Counted from the first letter of the stretch, positions 16,043 through 25,081 are shown. The stretch: DNA of 64,000 nt from Bacillota bacterium (GCA_023391635.1 JAEWAQ010000012.1:203967-267966); one strand, 5' to 3'. Notes: generated by a model from the sequence alone, not told the origin. Translations and numbers: made by a program.

Positions 16043-17761
16043 ATGAGCACAGCAACTGTGCAACAATTGAAAAATAGATGCGAAAGCGACGTGAGGTTCT
16101 TGAATCAAGGCTATCAGCTGACCATAAGACAAATACTGGACAGGCCGCAATTCCGGCACGCTTATCTGGCCGCGGGGGAGCAAAGCCTGGACCGCTTGGT
16201 GCGATGGGTCCATATTATCGAGGTCATCCATTTCGAGGAACTGCTGCAAGGCGGGGAAATGATATTGACGACCGGTGCAGCCTTCCAATCGGATCCCGGG
16301 TTGTTCTCCACGTACATGGAACAACTGGTCAAGCGGGACGTCGCATGCCTGTGCATCGAGATGGGCCACTACATCCGCTCCGTGCCTGCGGAATGGATCG
16401 ACATGGCCGACGCGAACGGCTTGCCGCTGATCATCTTCCCGCAAGCGGTGAAATTTATCGACATTACGCAGGACATCCACGCCCACATCATTAACCGGCA
16501 TCATGACGCGCTGCGGCAACTGGAGCAAATCTCGCGCGAGTTTCACCGCCTGACCTTGACGTCGCAAGGCGTAGCCAACGTGCTTCAACTGTTGCAGAAG
16601 AGCACCGAAGCCCAGGTGATCTACATGCCTTCGGAAGGGCAGCCGCACTTCGTCCCGCGTGTCTCGCGCGATCAGGCCAAGAGATGGACGGATCTGCTGA
16701 ACCATCACCTAGACGGCAGCCTGAAGGGGAGCGAAGCTCCGGGTTCATTCCCCTATCACCTCGAAGACGACGGTCGCGCGATCATCCTGCAATCCGTCGG
16801 CGCGATGGGCAAAACCTGGGCGCACCTGGCCCTCATTCTCGGCCGGAGACCGCAGGAATACGAGTATCTGATCCTCGATTCGGCTTCCATTTCCATCTCC
16901 CAGGACTTGCTCCGCAAACAGTATATCGAAGAACGGAAGCTGTATTCCCAGACGCTGTGGGTCGATGATTTGCTGCATCTTCGCCTTCGCGACGAAGAGC
17001 AGGTGCAAGCTTTGATCGGGACCGATTTCAAGCGTCTCAACGAGCTCGTTTACCATGTTTGCCTCATCGAAATCGGGCGCGGAACCGAAGCGAACCGTTC
17101 GGCTTCCATCGACGGCAGCGAAGAAACGGCCGGCATCCATCTGTCGATGGCAGCCAGGTCGATATTCGTACAGCACGCCTTCGATCCTCTCATTACGCTT
17201 CAGAACGACCGGCTGGTGGTCGTCGCTTTCGACCGGAAGCATGCCAAGCCCGCGAAGGAGCGGCTCCGCCAGGTTATTCAATCGCTTCGGACGATAAAGG
17301 ACGAGGAGGATATCAAGCTGGTGATCGGCGTCGGTCAGGCCAACCGGGGCTTCATGAATGCATATGTCAGCTATCAAGAAGCGATTCGCTCGCTGTCGCT
17401 TTCCAAGACGCTGCAGTCCGATCTCCTGTTCTATGACGAGCTCGGCGTATTTCGCCTTCTCTTCCGCATCGCCGACGAACAAACGCTGGATTCGTTCATG
17501 AGAAGCTGCTTGGGGCCGCTGCTCGATCACGACTCTACGAGAGGCAGCGAGCTGCTCCGTACCCTTAAAGTCTATCTGGATCACGACGGCTCCAAGCAAA
17601 TCACGGCGCAGAGGCTCTTTATCGTCCGTCAAACGCTCTATTACCGCTTGGAGCAGATCGAAGCCCTTCTCGGGAAGGGCTTCATGGAACCGGAGAAAAG
17701 ACTGTCGCTGCAGGTCGCCATTCGCATTTACCAGCTTCTGCATTCGGATGCGAAATTGTGA
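16043..17761 (+). CDS. adeR: PucR-family transcriptional regulator (AdeR-like)
   Basis: This regulator is about 572 aa. The N-terminal PucR sensor region (LTIRQILDRPQFRHAYLAAG, VHIIE, GGEMILTTGAAF) is followed by a GGDEF-like central part, and the C-terminal PucR helix-turn-helix closes with AQRLFIVRQTLYYRLEQIEALLG. Next to the alanine dehydrogenase gene, it matches Bacillus subtilis AdeR, the activator of ald; the symbol rests on this synteny. The ATG at 16043 is preferred over a TTG at 16028; the ribosome-binding site is weak either way. It lies 114 bp upstream of ald in the same direction. Confidence 0.85.
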   Translation: MSTATVQQLKNRCESDVRFLNQGYQLTIRQILDRPQFRHAYLAAGEQSLDRLVRWVHIIEVIHFEELLQGGEMILTTGAAFQSDPGLFSTYMEQLVKRDVACLCIEMGHYIRSVPAEWIDMADANGLPLIIFPQAVKFIDITQDIHAHIINRHHDALRQLEQISREFHRLTLTSQGVANVLQLLQKSTEAQVIYMPSEGQPHFVPRVSRDQAKRWTDLLNHHLDGSLKGSEAPGSFPYHLEDDGRAIILQSVGAMGKTWAHLALILGRRPQEYEYLILDSASISISQDLLRKQYIEERKLYSQTLWVDDLLHLRLRDEEQVQALIGTDFKRLNELVYHVCLIEIGRGTEANRSASIDGSEETAGIHLSMAARSIFVQHAFDPLITLQNDRLVVVAFDRKHAKPAKERLRQVIQSLRTIKDEEDIKLVIGVGQANRGFMNAYVSYQEAIRSLSLSKTLQSDLLFYDELGVFRLLFRIADEQTLDSFMRSCLGPLLDHDSTRGSELLRTLKVYLDHDGSKQITAQRLFIVRQTLYYRLEQIEALLGKGFMEPEKRLSLQVAIRIYQLLHSDAKL

Positions 17762-17786
17762 AAAAAATAGGTCAACCTTCATTACA

Positions 17787-17860
17787 TTTTGTCTAATGGA
17801 ACCGCTTGCCATTTCTTTTACACTTGGTATCGAGTGGAAAAAATCATCTAATCGGACAAT
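17787..17860 (+). promoter_or_regulatory. Candidate AdeR-responsive region before ald
   Basis: The AT-rich 114-bp gap contains TTTTGTCTAAT at 17787-17797 and, inverted, ATCGGACAAT at 17851-17860, giving TTGTC/GACAA half sites. No strong -35/-10 pair is visible, as expected for an activator-dependent promoter. The role is inferred from position and symmetry only. Confidence 0.35.
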
Positions 17861-17875
17861 GAGGAGAGGGTTGAC

Positions 17876-18991
17876 GTGATTGTCGGCGTTCCCAAGGAAG
17901 TCAAAAACAACGAGCACCGCGTCGGTTTGACGCCGGGCTCCGTTCTCTCGTACGTGAAATCCGGACATGAGGTATGGGTGGAAACGAAAGCCGGCGCAAG
18001 CATCGGGTTCGCGGACGAGGATTACGCCCGAGCAGGCGCGCGAATCGTGGCTCACGCTGCGGAGGCTTGGTCGGCGGAAATGGTCGTCAAAGTGAAGGAG
18101 CCCCTGCCTCAGGAATACGGTTATTTCCGCGAAGGGCTCATTCTATATACGTACCTGCATCTGGCACCCGAGCCGGATTTAACGAAAGCATTAATAGAGC
18201 GCAAAGTGACAGCTATCGCTTACGAAACGATCCAGCTCGACAACGGCAGCCTCCCGCTGCTGATCCCTATGAGCGAGGTCGCCGGCCGCATGTCGATCCA
18301 GATCGGCGCGCATTTCCTGGAGAAGGCGCATGGCGGCAAAGGCATCCTTCTGAGTGGCGTACCGGGAGTTGAGCCCGCGAAAGTCGCCATCATCGGGGGT
18401 GGCATCGTCGGTACGAATGCCGCGAAGATGGCCATCGGGCTTGGTGCGGACGTCAGCATCGTCGACATCAATGCCGACCGGCTTCGGCAGCTCGACGACC
18501 TGTTCCAGGGAAGGATCAAAACCGTCATGTCAAGCCCATACGGCATTGCGGAAGCCGTTCGCCGCTCGGACCTCGTGGTCGGCGCGGTGCTGATTCCGGG
18601 GGCGCGAGCGCCCCGCCTCGTCACCGAGGACATGGTGAAGGCGATGGCCCCAGGCTCGGTGATCGTCGACGTTGCCATTGATCAAGGCGGATCGATCGAG
18701 ACGATCGACCGAATCACGACGCACGACGATCCGACCTATGAGAAGCACGGCGTGATCCACTATGCCGTCTCCAACATGCCGGGCGCCGTTGCGCGCACCT
18801 CCACGCTGGCGCTTACGAACGTAACGACGGCTTACGGACTCCAGATCGCGGGCAAGGGCTGCGTGCAAGCCGCGCGGGATAACAAGGCGATCGCCAAAGG
18901 TATTAACGTCGTCGCGGGCCGCGTGACTTATCAGGCGGTTGCGGAAGCGCACGGCTGCGATTACTCGGATATTTATTCTTTGCTGCAATGA
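17876..18991 (+). CDS. ald: Alanine dehydrogenase
   Basis: This cytoplasmic NAD-dependent enzyme converts L-alanine to pyruvate and ammonia. At 371 aa it is full length. The start is GTG at 17876 (MIVGVPKEVKNNEHRVGLTPGSV is the canonical N-terminus) behind GAGGAGAGGG. The N-terminal substrate domain carries VKVKEPLPQEY and YTYLHLAPEP; the NAD-binding Rossmann motif is IIGGGIVGTNAAKMA, with the adenosine-ribose acidic residue in SIVDIN. It probably supplies pyruvate and ammonia when alanine is the nutrient, and is likely activated by the AdeR-like protein. A terminator follows. Confidence 0.97.
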   Translation: MIVGVPKEVKNNEHRVGLTPGSVLSYVKSGHEVWVETKAGASIGFADEDYARAGARIVAHAAEAWSAEMVVKVKEPLPQEYGYFREGLILYTYLHLAPEPDLTKALIERKVTAIAYETIQLDNGSLPLLIPMSEVAGRMSIQIGAHFLEKAHGGKGILLSGVPGVEPAKVAIIGGGIVGTNAAKMAIGLGADVSIVDINADRLRQLDDLFQGRIKTVMSSPYGIAEAVRRSDLVVGAVLIPGARAPRLVTEDMVKAMAPGSVIVDVAIDQGGSIETIDRITTHDDPTYEKHGVIHYAVSNMPGAVARTSTLALTNVTTAYGLQIAGKGCVQAARDNKAIAKGINVVAGRVTYQAVAEAHGCDYSDIYSLLQ

Positions 18992-19017
18992 ACCCGAATC
19001 GGATGCACGAGCATGCA

Positions 19018-19040
19018 GAGCACCTTCGCCGGTGCTCTTT
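19018..19040 (+). terminator. Rho-independent terminator of ald
   Basis: GAGCACC (19018-19024) pairs with GGTGCTC (19031-19037) around a TTCGCC loop and runs into TTT. It sits 27 bp after the ald stop. Confidence 0.8.
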
Positions 19041-19046
19041 CGCGTG

Positions 19047-19074
19047 TTGACGGAATCGCAAAAAAGTACATAAT
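19047..19074 (+). promoter_or_regulatory. Candidate promoter of the two-component operon
   Basis: TTGACG (19047-19052) and CATAAT (19069-19074) are 16 bp apart, directly after the ald terminator and about 57 bp before the kinase start. Confidence 0.5.
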
Positions 19075-19130
19075 GTCCTAGCGATTTCTGTTACTATAAG
19101 GGTAAAACCTAGCGAAGCCAGGTGTTGCGC

Positions 19131-20489
19131 ATGGTCCAAATGGCAGCTCTTCCTCATTATCCCGGAATGGTAAGGAAGAATAAAAAAATCAGAGGCATTA
19201 TCGTCCTCTCGATCCTGCTTCTATTGGCGCTGACGACCGTGAATATCGTCGTGTCGTATTATTCGACCATCCATGCCGCGGAAGTGTCGATCGCGAACCA
19301 GAGCATCGGAATGGCCGAATCGATTGCGGCCGATTTGGATGTGGGAGCGTACGAGCGCTTTCTCCTGCATCGGACAAGGGACGCCGATTTTTGGGCGCTC
19401 GCCTCGTATTTGAACGACGCCAAGAAGAAAATCGGCGCTACGTACGTCTATACGCTGCTGGTGGATAATCCCGAAGTGACGAAAACGATGATTCACGGGA
19501 TGGATCCTGATCATCCGATCGATTACTACATCGGTGAATATTGCACGGTGCCCAAGCAGCAGATCGCGCTTGCGCTGCATGGGAAAACCTACTCCACGGG
19601 CATTCTGCGGGACGCCAAGCTTGGCGACTACATGTCGGTGGGCGCGCCGATCCGAAATGAGAGCGGTAACATGATCGGCTACCTCGGCATTGACATGGGG
19701 TCCGCGAGGGTCCAGGATATCGGCCAAGTCGTCATCGCGAACAGTTACGCAACGTTCTTCTTCAACGTCGCCTTCGTCGTGGTGTTGTTGGTCTTGTTTC
19801 TGGTCATCCAGAGGTGGTATCAGCGGGAAACGAAGAAAGCGGTCGGGGAGACGGAGTTGACCTACCAAGCGGAATTTCGGTCGATCCTCACCTCCGTTCG
19901 TTCGATCCGCCACGACTTCGTGAACCATATCCAGGTGCTCTATGGCCTGCTCGAATTCAAGTATTATCCGCGGGCGATCGAGTACATTCAGTCGCTGTTC
20001 AAAGAGATCAAGATCGTCGACTTGACGCTGAAGATCAACAACCCGGCGCTCCTCGTCCTGTTTCAGTCCAAATGGGTGCTGGCGCAAAACAAACAAATCG
20101 AGCTGGAATTCGACGTGATGCCGGACATGTTCGATCGGATCGAATCGGCGGATTTGATCCGGATTTTATCCAATTTGATGGACAACGCGATCGAAGCGGT
20201 CCAGGAGATGCCTCAAGCGGAGAGAAAAATGAAAGTGACGTGCAAGAGCGCCGGCAATCACTATCGGTTTGAAGTGGAGAACTCGGGGCGGTCCATTTCG
20301 GAGCGCGATCAGGCATATTTGTTCGAAGAAGGCTTTACGTCCAGGCCGCAATCTTCGGATAAACCGCGAGGCTTCGGGTTGTCGATCGTCAAACAAATCG
20401 TCCAGCGTTATTCAGGCGAGGTTGATTTCGTATCGGGCGGTGGCCGGACCGCTTTCAGCGTCAGTATACCGATTGTCGCCGACCGTTAG
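19131..20489 (+). CDS. GHKL-type sensor histidine kinase
   Basis: This kinase is about 452 aa. One transmembrane segment (residues ~22-42), an extracellular Cache-like sensor of ~160 residues (ending IGYLGIDMGS) and a second membrane segment (~205-225) precede the DHp-like helix with the presumed phospho-acceptor in SIRHDFVNHIQVL. The GHKL ATPase follows (LMDNAIEA N-box, GFGLSIVKQIV G-box). It resembles AgrC/DcuS-style kinases that pair with LytTR regulators; such a regulator begins 9 bp downstream. The ATG at 19131 has AGG 8 bp before it; GTG 19122 and later Met codons are alternatives. Confidence 0.88.
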   Translation: MVQMAALPHYPGMVRKNKKIRGIIVLSILLLLALTTVNIVVSYYSTIHAAEVSIANQSIGMAESIAADLDVGAYERFLLHRTRDADFWALASYLNDAKKKIGATYVYTLLVDNPEVTKTMIHGMDPDHPIDYYIGEYCTVPKQQIALALHGKTYSTGILRDAKLGDYMSVGAPIRNESGNMIGYLGIDMGSARVQDIGQVVIANSYATFFFNVAFVVVLLVLFLVIQRWYQRETKKAVGETELTYQAEFRSILTSVRSIRHDFVNHIQVLYGLLEFKYYPRAIEYIQSLFKEIKIVDLTLKINNPALLVLFQSKWVLAQNKQIELEFDVMPDMFDRIESADLIRILSNLMDNAIEAVQEMPQAERKMKVTCKSAGNHYRFEVENSGRSISERDQAYLFEEGFTSRPQSSDKPRGFGLSIVKQIVQRYSGEVDFVSGGGRTAFSVSIPIVADR

Positions 20490-20497
20490 GAGGTCTT

Positions 20498-21223
20498 ATG
20501 GAAAATCCTCAAATTCGCCTGTTGATCGCCGAAGACGAGCCGGCTCAACAAGAGCTTCTGCTCCTGTATTTGCAAGATTTCGATTATGTGCGCGTCGTCG
20601 ACATCGTCAAGACGGGAGACGAGCTCATCCAGCGGGTGACGACCGATTCGAACGTCAATGCCTTGCTGCTGGACTTGAAGCTGGGCGAGGGCAGAAGCGG
20701 GCTCGACAGCTATTCGACGTTGCGCTTCCGCGGCAAGAACATCCCGGCCATTCTGGTGACCGGGGCGATTCCCGAGGCCAGCTATACGTATGACCTCGGG
20801 ATCATCGACATCGTCGAGAAGCCGTTTACCGCTTTCCGATTCAAGCAATCGATCGAAAAACTGTGCAATCATATGAAGTATCAAGCTTTCGTCGAGCATG
20901 GCGGGGTATACATCCCGATTTATAATCAAGACATCCAATTGCTTACGCCTGCCGATATTCTCTTCATCGAATCGGTCAATCGGACGATTCAAGTGCATAC
21001 GACGATAGGCATTATGGAGACGAAGATCCCGCTGAAAGTGTATGAACAGTATTTGCAGGAATACTACTTTTACCCGACGCACCGCTCGTATCTCGTAAAC
21101 CTGAAGAAGATCAGGATCATCGCGAACAGCACGATCTATTTTCACGACGACCGGCGAACGGCGTTCATTGCCGAGGACAAGGCACAGGAGTTCGCGTTTT
21201 ACTGGGAAGCCATGATGAAGTAA
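20498..21223 (+). CDS. LytTR-family response regulator
   Basis: This 241-aa regulator has a receiver domain (LIAEDEPAQQELLL; phospho-acceptor Asp in LLLDLKLGEG; LVTGAIPE; EKPFTAF) and a C-terminal LytTR DNA-binding domain of the beta type (ILFIESVNRTIQVHT, FYPTHRSYLVNLKKI). The TTAGGAGG site overlaps the kinase stop. It forms a pair with the upstream kinase. It faces, across a shared terminator, the SDR/APC-permease operon, a plausible target given the neighbouring alanine metabolism genes. Confidence 0.93.
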   Translation: MENPQIRLLIAEDEPAQQELLLLYLQDFDYVRVVDIVKTGDELIQRVTTDSNVNALLLDLKLGEGRSGLDSYSTLRFRGKNIPAILVTGAIPEASYTYDLGIIDIVEKPFTAFRFKQSIEKLCNHMKYQAFVEHGGVYIPIYNQDIQLLTPADILFIESVNRTIQVHTTIGIMETKIPLKVYEQYLQEYYFYPTHRSYLVNLKKIRIIANSTIYFHDDRRTAFIAEDKAQEFAFYWEAMMK

Positions 21224-21247
21224 GCGGCGAACGGTTCGTCAAGAACG

Positions 21248-21287
21248 ATTCGTGTCGACCGGCGGGTATCGGTCGACACGAATTTTT
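21248..21287. terminator. Bidirectional terminator between LytTR and SDR genes
   Basis: A perfect 14-bp inverted repeat (ATTCGTGTCGACCG and CGGTCGACACGAAT) with an 8-nt loop is followed by TTTTA on the plus strand. It separates the convergent genes and ends at the SDR stop codon. Confidence 0.9.
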
Positions 21288-22044
21288 ATTTCGCGCTCAT
21301 GCCGCCGTCGACGACGACGGCGCTTCCCGTCATCGCCGACGACTCGTCGGATGCGAGAAAGACGGCTACGCTGGCGATCTCCGAAGGCTGGATGACCCGG
21401 TTGATCGGTTGAAAATCCCCGATGCTGCCGAGCACCTGTTCAATGCCGCCCATCAATGATGCGTGAGCGTCATTGAACGTCGTATCTACCCATCCGGGGC
21501 AAATACAGTTGGCGCGGATCCGTTCCTGGGCGAAATCAAGGGCGATGGACTTCGTGAGCATGAGAATCGCCCCTTTGGAAGTGACGTAGGCCGACAGTTT
21601 CGGCTCGGCGACGAGACTGTTGACGGAGCCTACGTTAATAATGGAGCCGCCGCCTGCTTTTTGCATTTCCGGAATGCCGTACTTAGCCGCCAGAAACATC
21701 GATTTAACGTTGACGTCCATCGTACGGTCCCAAACATCTTCCGTGACGTCGATCACCGTTCCGGGAATATTGATCCCGGCGTTGTTGCACAGCACATGAA
21801 GGCTTCCGAATCGCTCCGCCGTGAAGCGTATGAGCGCTTGAACCTGTTCGGACCGGGAGACGTCAAGCTGGAAGAATACGGCCTGGCCTCCTTGCTCGAC
21901 GATTTCATTCGCAACTGCGGCTCCCGTTTCCTTGAAATCGGCGACGACGACGTTGGCGCCCTCCTGAGCGAAGCGCCTGGCGATAGCCGCGCCGATCCCT
22001 CTTCCCGCCCCTGTAACGATGGCTGTTTTCGCTTGCAATCTCAT
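21286..22044 (-). CDS. Short-chain dehydrogenase/reductase (classical SDR)
   Basis: This 252-aa NAD(P)-dependent oxidoreductase has the cofactor motif TGAGRGIG near residue 11, NNAG in the core, a catalytic Ser in INVGSVNS and the Tyr-Lys pair in SAYVTSKGA. The aspartate in VVVADF after the second strand suggests NAD preference. The C-terminal VVVDGGMSAK is standard. It lies 21 bp downstream of the APC permease in the same direction, and GAGGAGGAA precedes its start, so they form an operon. The substrate is unknown; context points to an amino-acid-derived alcohol or ketone. Confidence 0.92.
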   Translation of the reverse strand: MRLQAKTAIVTGAGRGIGAAIARRFAQEGANVVVADFKETGAAVANEIVEQGGQAVFFQLDVSRSEQVQALIRFTAERFGSLHVLCNNAGINIPGTVIDVTEDVWDRTMDVNVKSMFLAAKYGIPEMQKAGGGSIINVGSVNSLVAEPKLSAYVTSKGAILMLTKSIALDFAQERIRANCICPGWVDTTFNDAHASLMGGIEQVLGSIGDFQPINRVIQPSEIASVAVFLASDESSAMTGSAVVVDGGMSAK

Positions 22045-22065
22045 CGTGTATTCCTCCTCGCAACC

Positions 22066-23442
22066 TTACGCAGGCTCTTTTAAAGCAGGCGGAATTTCCT
22101 TGTAGCCTTTGGACTTTACCGCTCCTACGATCACGCCCACGAGCAGCCAGCATATTCCCGTAATGAACGTCGTACGATCGAACCCTGTCCATACGTAACC
22201 GACAATGAAGAGGCCGATGAGCGGCATGGTCAGGTAGAGCAGCCATCCTTTTGCCCCGCGCTGTTTTTTCTTGAAAAAGAAATAAAAGCAGACGCTTGAA
22301 TTCAGTACGATAAAAGAGGTGACGGCGCCGAAATTGACGAATTTCAAGACAGTTTCAATCGGCAGAGTGAGAACCGTGACGGCGCAAATTCCCGCCGACA
22401 AAAAGGTAGCGCTTACAGGCGTTTGAAAGGTGGGATGCACTTTTTTGAATACGTTGGCGAAGGGCAGCAAATTGTCGCGGCTCATCGAGTACAGCACGCG
22501 GGATGCGGCCGCTTGACAATTGAGATTGACCGCTCCGCCGATCGCCACGACATTGATCAGGATCAGGATGACGAAGAAGGCTTGGCCGCCCGCTTCTTTG
22601 GCAATATCGAAGAAGCCCATTTCCGGATTGAGGTCGGCGTAATTCGGATGGATCAAGTGCGCCATATACGCTTGCGCAATGAAGAAGAAGCCGATGAACA
22701 CAATCGATAGGACCGTCGCTTTGCCCACCGTCCTGCGCGGGTCCCGCGCTTCTTCGGAGAGGGTGCTGATCCCGTCGAAACCGAGAAATCCGAGGACGGC
22801 GATCGTCGTGGCCGTGGCCACCAAGCCGAGAGAGAAGTGGTCCGCTTGGAAGAAGGGATCGAGCGTGAAACCGCCGACACCGTGGCCGTCGGCGAACACG
22901 AATTTGATGCCGATGCCGAGCAGCGCCGCGATCGTAACGATCTGTACCCAGAACATGACCAAATTCGTTTTGGCGGCTACGTTGATCCCTCGAATGTTAA
23001 TGAAGGTCGTAATGGCAATAAACAACAGCGCCCAAACGGCCGGCGGAACGGAAGGGAAAATCCCGGTCATCCATACGCCCGTCATCGAGTAGAGCAAAGC
23101 CGGGATCAAAATATAATCCGACAAAATGATCCACCCGGCGAGAAAGCCGATATGCGGATTAACCGCCCGTTGAATATAGGAATAGACGGATCCGGCAATC
23201 GGGAATTCCTTGCTCATGTGGCTGTAGCTGAAAGCGGTGAAGAGCATGGCCAGCACCCCGACGATATAGACGAGCGCGGACATGCCGAAGCTTTCCTGGG
23301 CAACCATGCCGTACACTTGCATGGGTGCGAGCGGTGCCATGAATACCATTCCGTAAATCGTTAATTCCTTGATGCCGAGCGATCGTTTCAACTCCTGCTT
23401 GTAGCCGAATGAGACGACTTCGTTCGTTTCGATTTGTGCCAT
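22066..23442 (-). CDS. APC-family amino acid permease
   Basis: This 458-aa membrane transporter has about twelve hydrophobic segments. The first segment carries the APC signature (IYGMVFMAPLAPMQVYGMV), and ITTFINIRGINVAAKTN and GFDGISTLSEEARDPRRTVG match the family's conserved loops. The ATG at 23442 is preceded by AAGGAGAGGG; ten extra codons upstream lack a site. It is the first gene of the operon with the SDR. With alanine dehydrogenase nearby it may import alanine or a related amino acid or amine, but this is inference. Confidence 0.93.
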   Translation of the reverse strand: MAQIETNEVVSFGYKQELKRSLGIKELTIYGMVFMAPLAPMQVYGMVAQESFGMSALVYIVGVLAMLFTAFSYSHMSKEFPIAGSVYSYIQRAVNPHIGFLAGWIILSDYILIPALLYSMTGVWMTGIFPSVPPAVWALLFIAITTFINIRGINVAAKTNLVMFWVQIVTIAALLGIGIKFVFADGHGVGGFTLDPFFQADHFSLGLVATATTIAVLGFLGFDGISTLSEEARDPRRTVGKATVLSIVFIGFFFIAQAYMAHLIHPNYADLNPEMGFFDIAKEAGGQAFFVILILINVVAIGGAVNLNCQAAASRVLYSMSRDNLLPFANVFKKVHPTFQTPVSATFLSAGICAVTVLTLPIETVLKFVNFGAVTSFIVLNSSVCFYFFFKKKQRGAKGWLLYLTMPLIGLFIVGYVWTGFDRTTFITGICWLLVGVIVGAVKSKGYKEIPPALKEPA

Positions 23443-24022
23443 GGAATTCCCTCTCCTTCGTTCGGTTGACAAGCCTATAAGAACGTTAGCCGCCGATTGC
23501 CGTGAAGCCAGCCCTCCTCGCGACGACGGTTTCGGTGCTATTGTACGTTACCGCACCGCGGGAACGCCGCAATTTTCGGTGGCGACGAACGACTTTTGGA
23601 CGTGACGAAATGTTAATTTCGATTTGATTCGACTTTTTCAAAAGGGCGTGGAAGCGTGTAGTGTCCCGACCCTTCCATTCCAAACGACACAAAACAAGCT
23701 GAGTCCTCTCGGACTTCAGCTTGTTTTGTGTCGTAATTATAGAATTTGAGCCTTATTGCTGCAAGGCTTCTTACCAGTAGAACAAACCGGAGATATACCC
23801 GTGCATATATCTTAAGTTAGTCTTCAAACATTTCGCCCTATGATAGAATAAACAAAATCTTATTGAAGAGGATGTGTTACATGAGGAAGATGAGTGCTTT
23901 GTTAGGTTTAATCGGAGGATTATTGTGAATTATCCGTCGTTCGATTCTGCCGCCTTGAACAATTTTGGTGTGGGACTGAAAATTAATTCAGCATATTTAA
24001 CTATTCCCGATAATTTTCATTC
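23443..24022. other. Gene-poor stretch with decayed coding remains
   Basis: This ~580-bp gap holds the leader of the APC operon, a long hairpin (listed separately) and, at 23881-23928, a 15-codon frame beginning MRKMSALLGLIGGLL after GAAGAGGATG. It is followed by a stretch that looks like the middle of a decayed VOC gene (LKINSAYLTIPDNFH near 23978). Nothing here appears to encode a full protein. Confidence 0.5.
23684..23734. repeat. Long inverted repeat/hairpin
   Basis: A 23-bp stem (ACGACACAAAACAAGCTGA on the left, TCAGCTTGTTTTGTGTCGT on the right, plus GTCC/GGAC near the tip) has one bulged T and a TCTC loop. Flanks are A/T rich. It could be a bidirectional terminator or the remains of a mobile palindrome; no transposase is nearby. 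Confidence 0.8.
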
Positions 24023-24085
24023 CATGACCCGGATGGTAAATTCATAGAAGCTTGGAGTGTACCTGAGGAGAGATCGATATGTTGA
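24023..24085 (+). pseudogene. C-terminal remnant of a VOC-family gene
   Basis: The frame from 24023 reads HDPDGKFIEAWSVPEE and then stops inside the next gene. This is the typical closing strand of glyoxalase/VOC proteins, with the metal-ligand Glu in FIEAW. No intact upstream part exists, and the frame is closed just before it, so it is a remnant. Confidence 0.55.
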
Positions 24086-24744
24086 GGAAATTCGAATGGT
24101 TTTTAATAGCAGGCGGATTCTTGTGGATCGTACTTTGGACTGGACACACGATCGCACACGGACCGCTTAATCCGGCACCAGAGACGGGTAGGTTATTGGG
24201 GATGTCCTCTATGTTTTATGCGTCATGGATGATGTTTCTTGTTCCCGTGCCTTTATCTCTCGGATGGATAGGGTTGCACAGGTTTACAACAGGAGGATGG
24301 AAAGTTGTTAGAACGATTGGATTCATTTGTACAATTTTGAGCCTTCTACTCTTCTTCATTGCCGGTTGCGTGGGTATTCTCGCATTCATTCAGCAAGGTT
24401 TTGTCGACACTGATTTTGGGTCAGTCTGGTACTTCTATGCACCTGGGCAATTAATTCTACTGGCGGGCACATTCCTATTCGGTATCGGTTTTCTAAAAGG
24501 GACGAATTTCGGAGTTCTCGTCAAACTCGTTCCGATAGCTGTTGCATTATTGTTCCCGTTGATTAGTTATATGCGTCGTCCGGGTTCTATATTATTGGAA
24601 TGGGGCTCTGTTGCTGGGTACGTTCTTTTGGAGAGCATGGGCGCCCTGCTTGGGATATGCTGGATTATTCTCGGGCTTGCATCCTACCGTAGCAAAAAAT
24701 GTGGAATAACGGGAAACGTTAAATCTTTCGTTAGTAGAATTTAA
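24079..24744 (+). CDS. Uncharacterised multi-pass membrane protein
   Basis: This 221-aa protein is composed almost entirely of hydrophobic segments (about six: near residues 8-25, 45-62, 78-102, 120-138, 145-165 and 180-200). A WTGHTIAHGPLNPAP loop follows the first segment, and there is a short basic tail. I do not recognise the family; it has the look of small DUF4386-like membrane proteins. The ribosome-binding site is GAGGAGAGATCG. It overlaps the VOC remnant's end by a few bases. The rarD fragment follows 70 bp later. Confidence 0.75.
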   Translation: MLRKFEWFLIAGGFLWIVLWTGHTIAHGPLNPAPETGRLLGMSSMFYASWMMFLVPVPLSLGWIGLHRFTTGGWKVVRTIGFICTILSLLLFFIAGCVGILAFIQQGFVDTDFGSVWYFYAPGQLILLAGTFLFGIGFLKGTNFGVLVKLVPIAVALLFPLISYMRRPGSILLEWGSVAGYVLLESMGALLGICWIILGLASYRSKKCGITGNVKSFVSRI

Positions 24745-24814
24745 TATCGTTGTCACTATGAGAGTGAGATTCGATTTGTAACGGATCACTCCAATGATTG
24801 GATATAGAAGAAAC

Positions 24815-25074
24815 ATGGCGTTGTCACGCTCGGCTTCGTACAGTACATCGGACCGACGATCATGCTGATTCTGAGCGTATTCGTGTTCAAGGAATCGGTC
24901 TCGCCGGTTCTGCTCATCGGCTTCGTACTTATCTGGACAGCGATCGTCGTATACACCGCAGCATCGGTTCGCGGCACGAGACTCGCGAAAGCGAGCTGAC
25001 GGCCAAGGGGGTCCGGCACCGTCATAAAGGCCATTTCCGCCCGATGGGGCGGAGATGGCTGTTTTCCGTTTGTA
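24815..25074 (+). pseudogene. Copy of the rarD 3' end with its terminator
   Basis: About 260 bp match 1194-1454 at roughly 97% identity, covering the last ~60 codons of rarD, the stop, the intergenic bases and the terminator (25029-25066). One base is missing near 24826, and there are a few substitutions (e.g. an Ala codon becomes Thr). There is no 5' part, so it is not a gene. Similarity starts abruptly after AGAAAC and stops abruptly after TTTGT. The fragment marks the far end of a 23.6-kb interval. Confidence 0.92.
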
Positions 25075-25081
25075 AAGATTG

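Noticed and set aside
16745..18055. A 436-codon open frame on the minus strand
   Set aside because: It is the shadow of the PucR and alanine dehydrogenase genes on the other strand; it has no family features and no ribosome-binding site.
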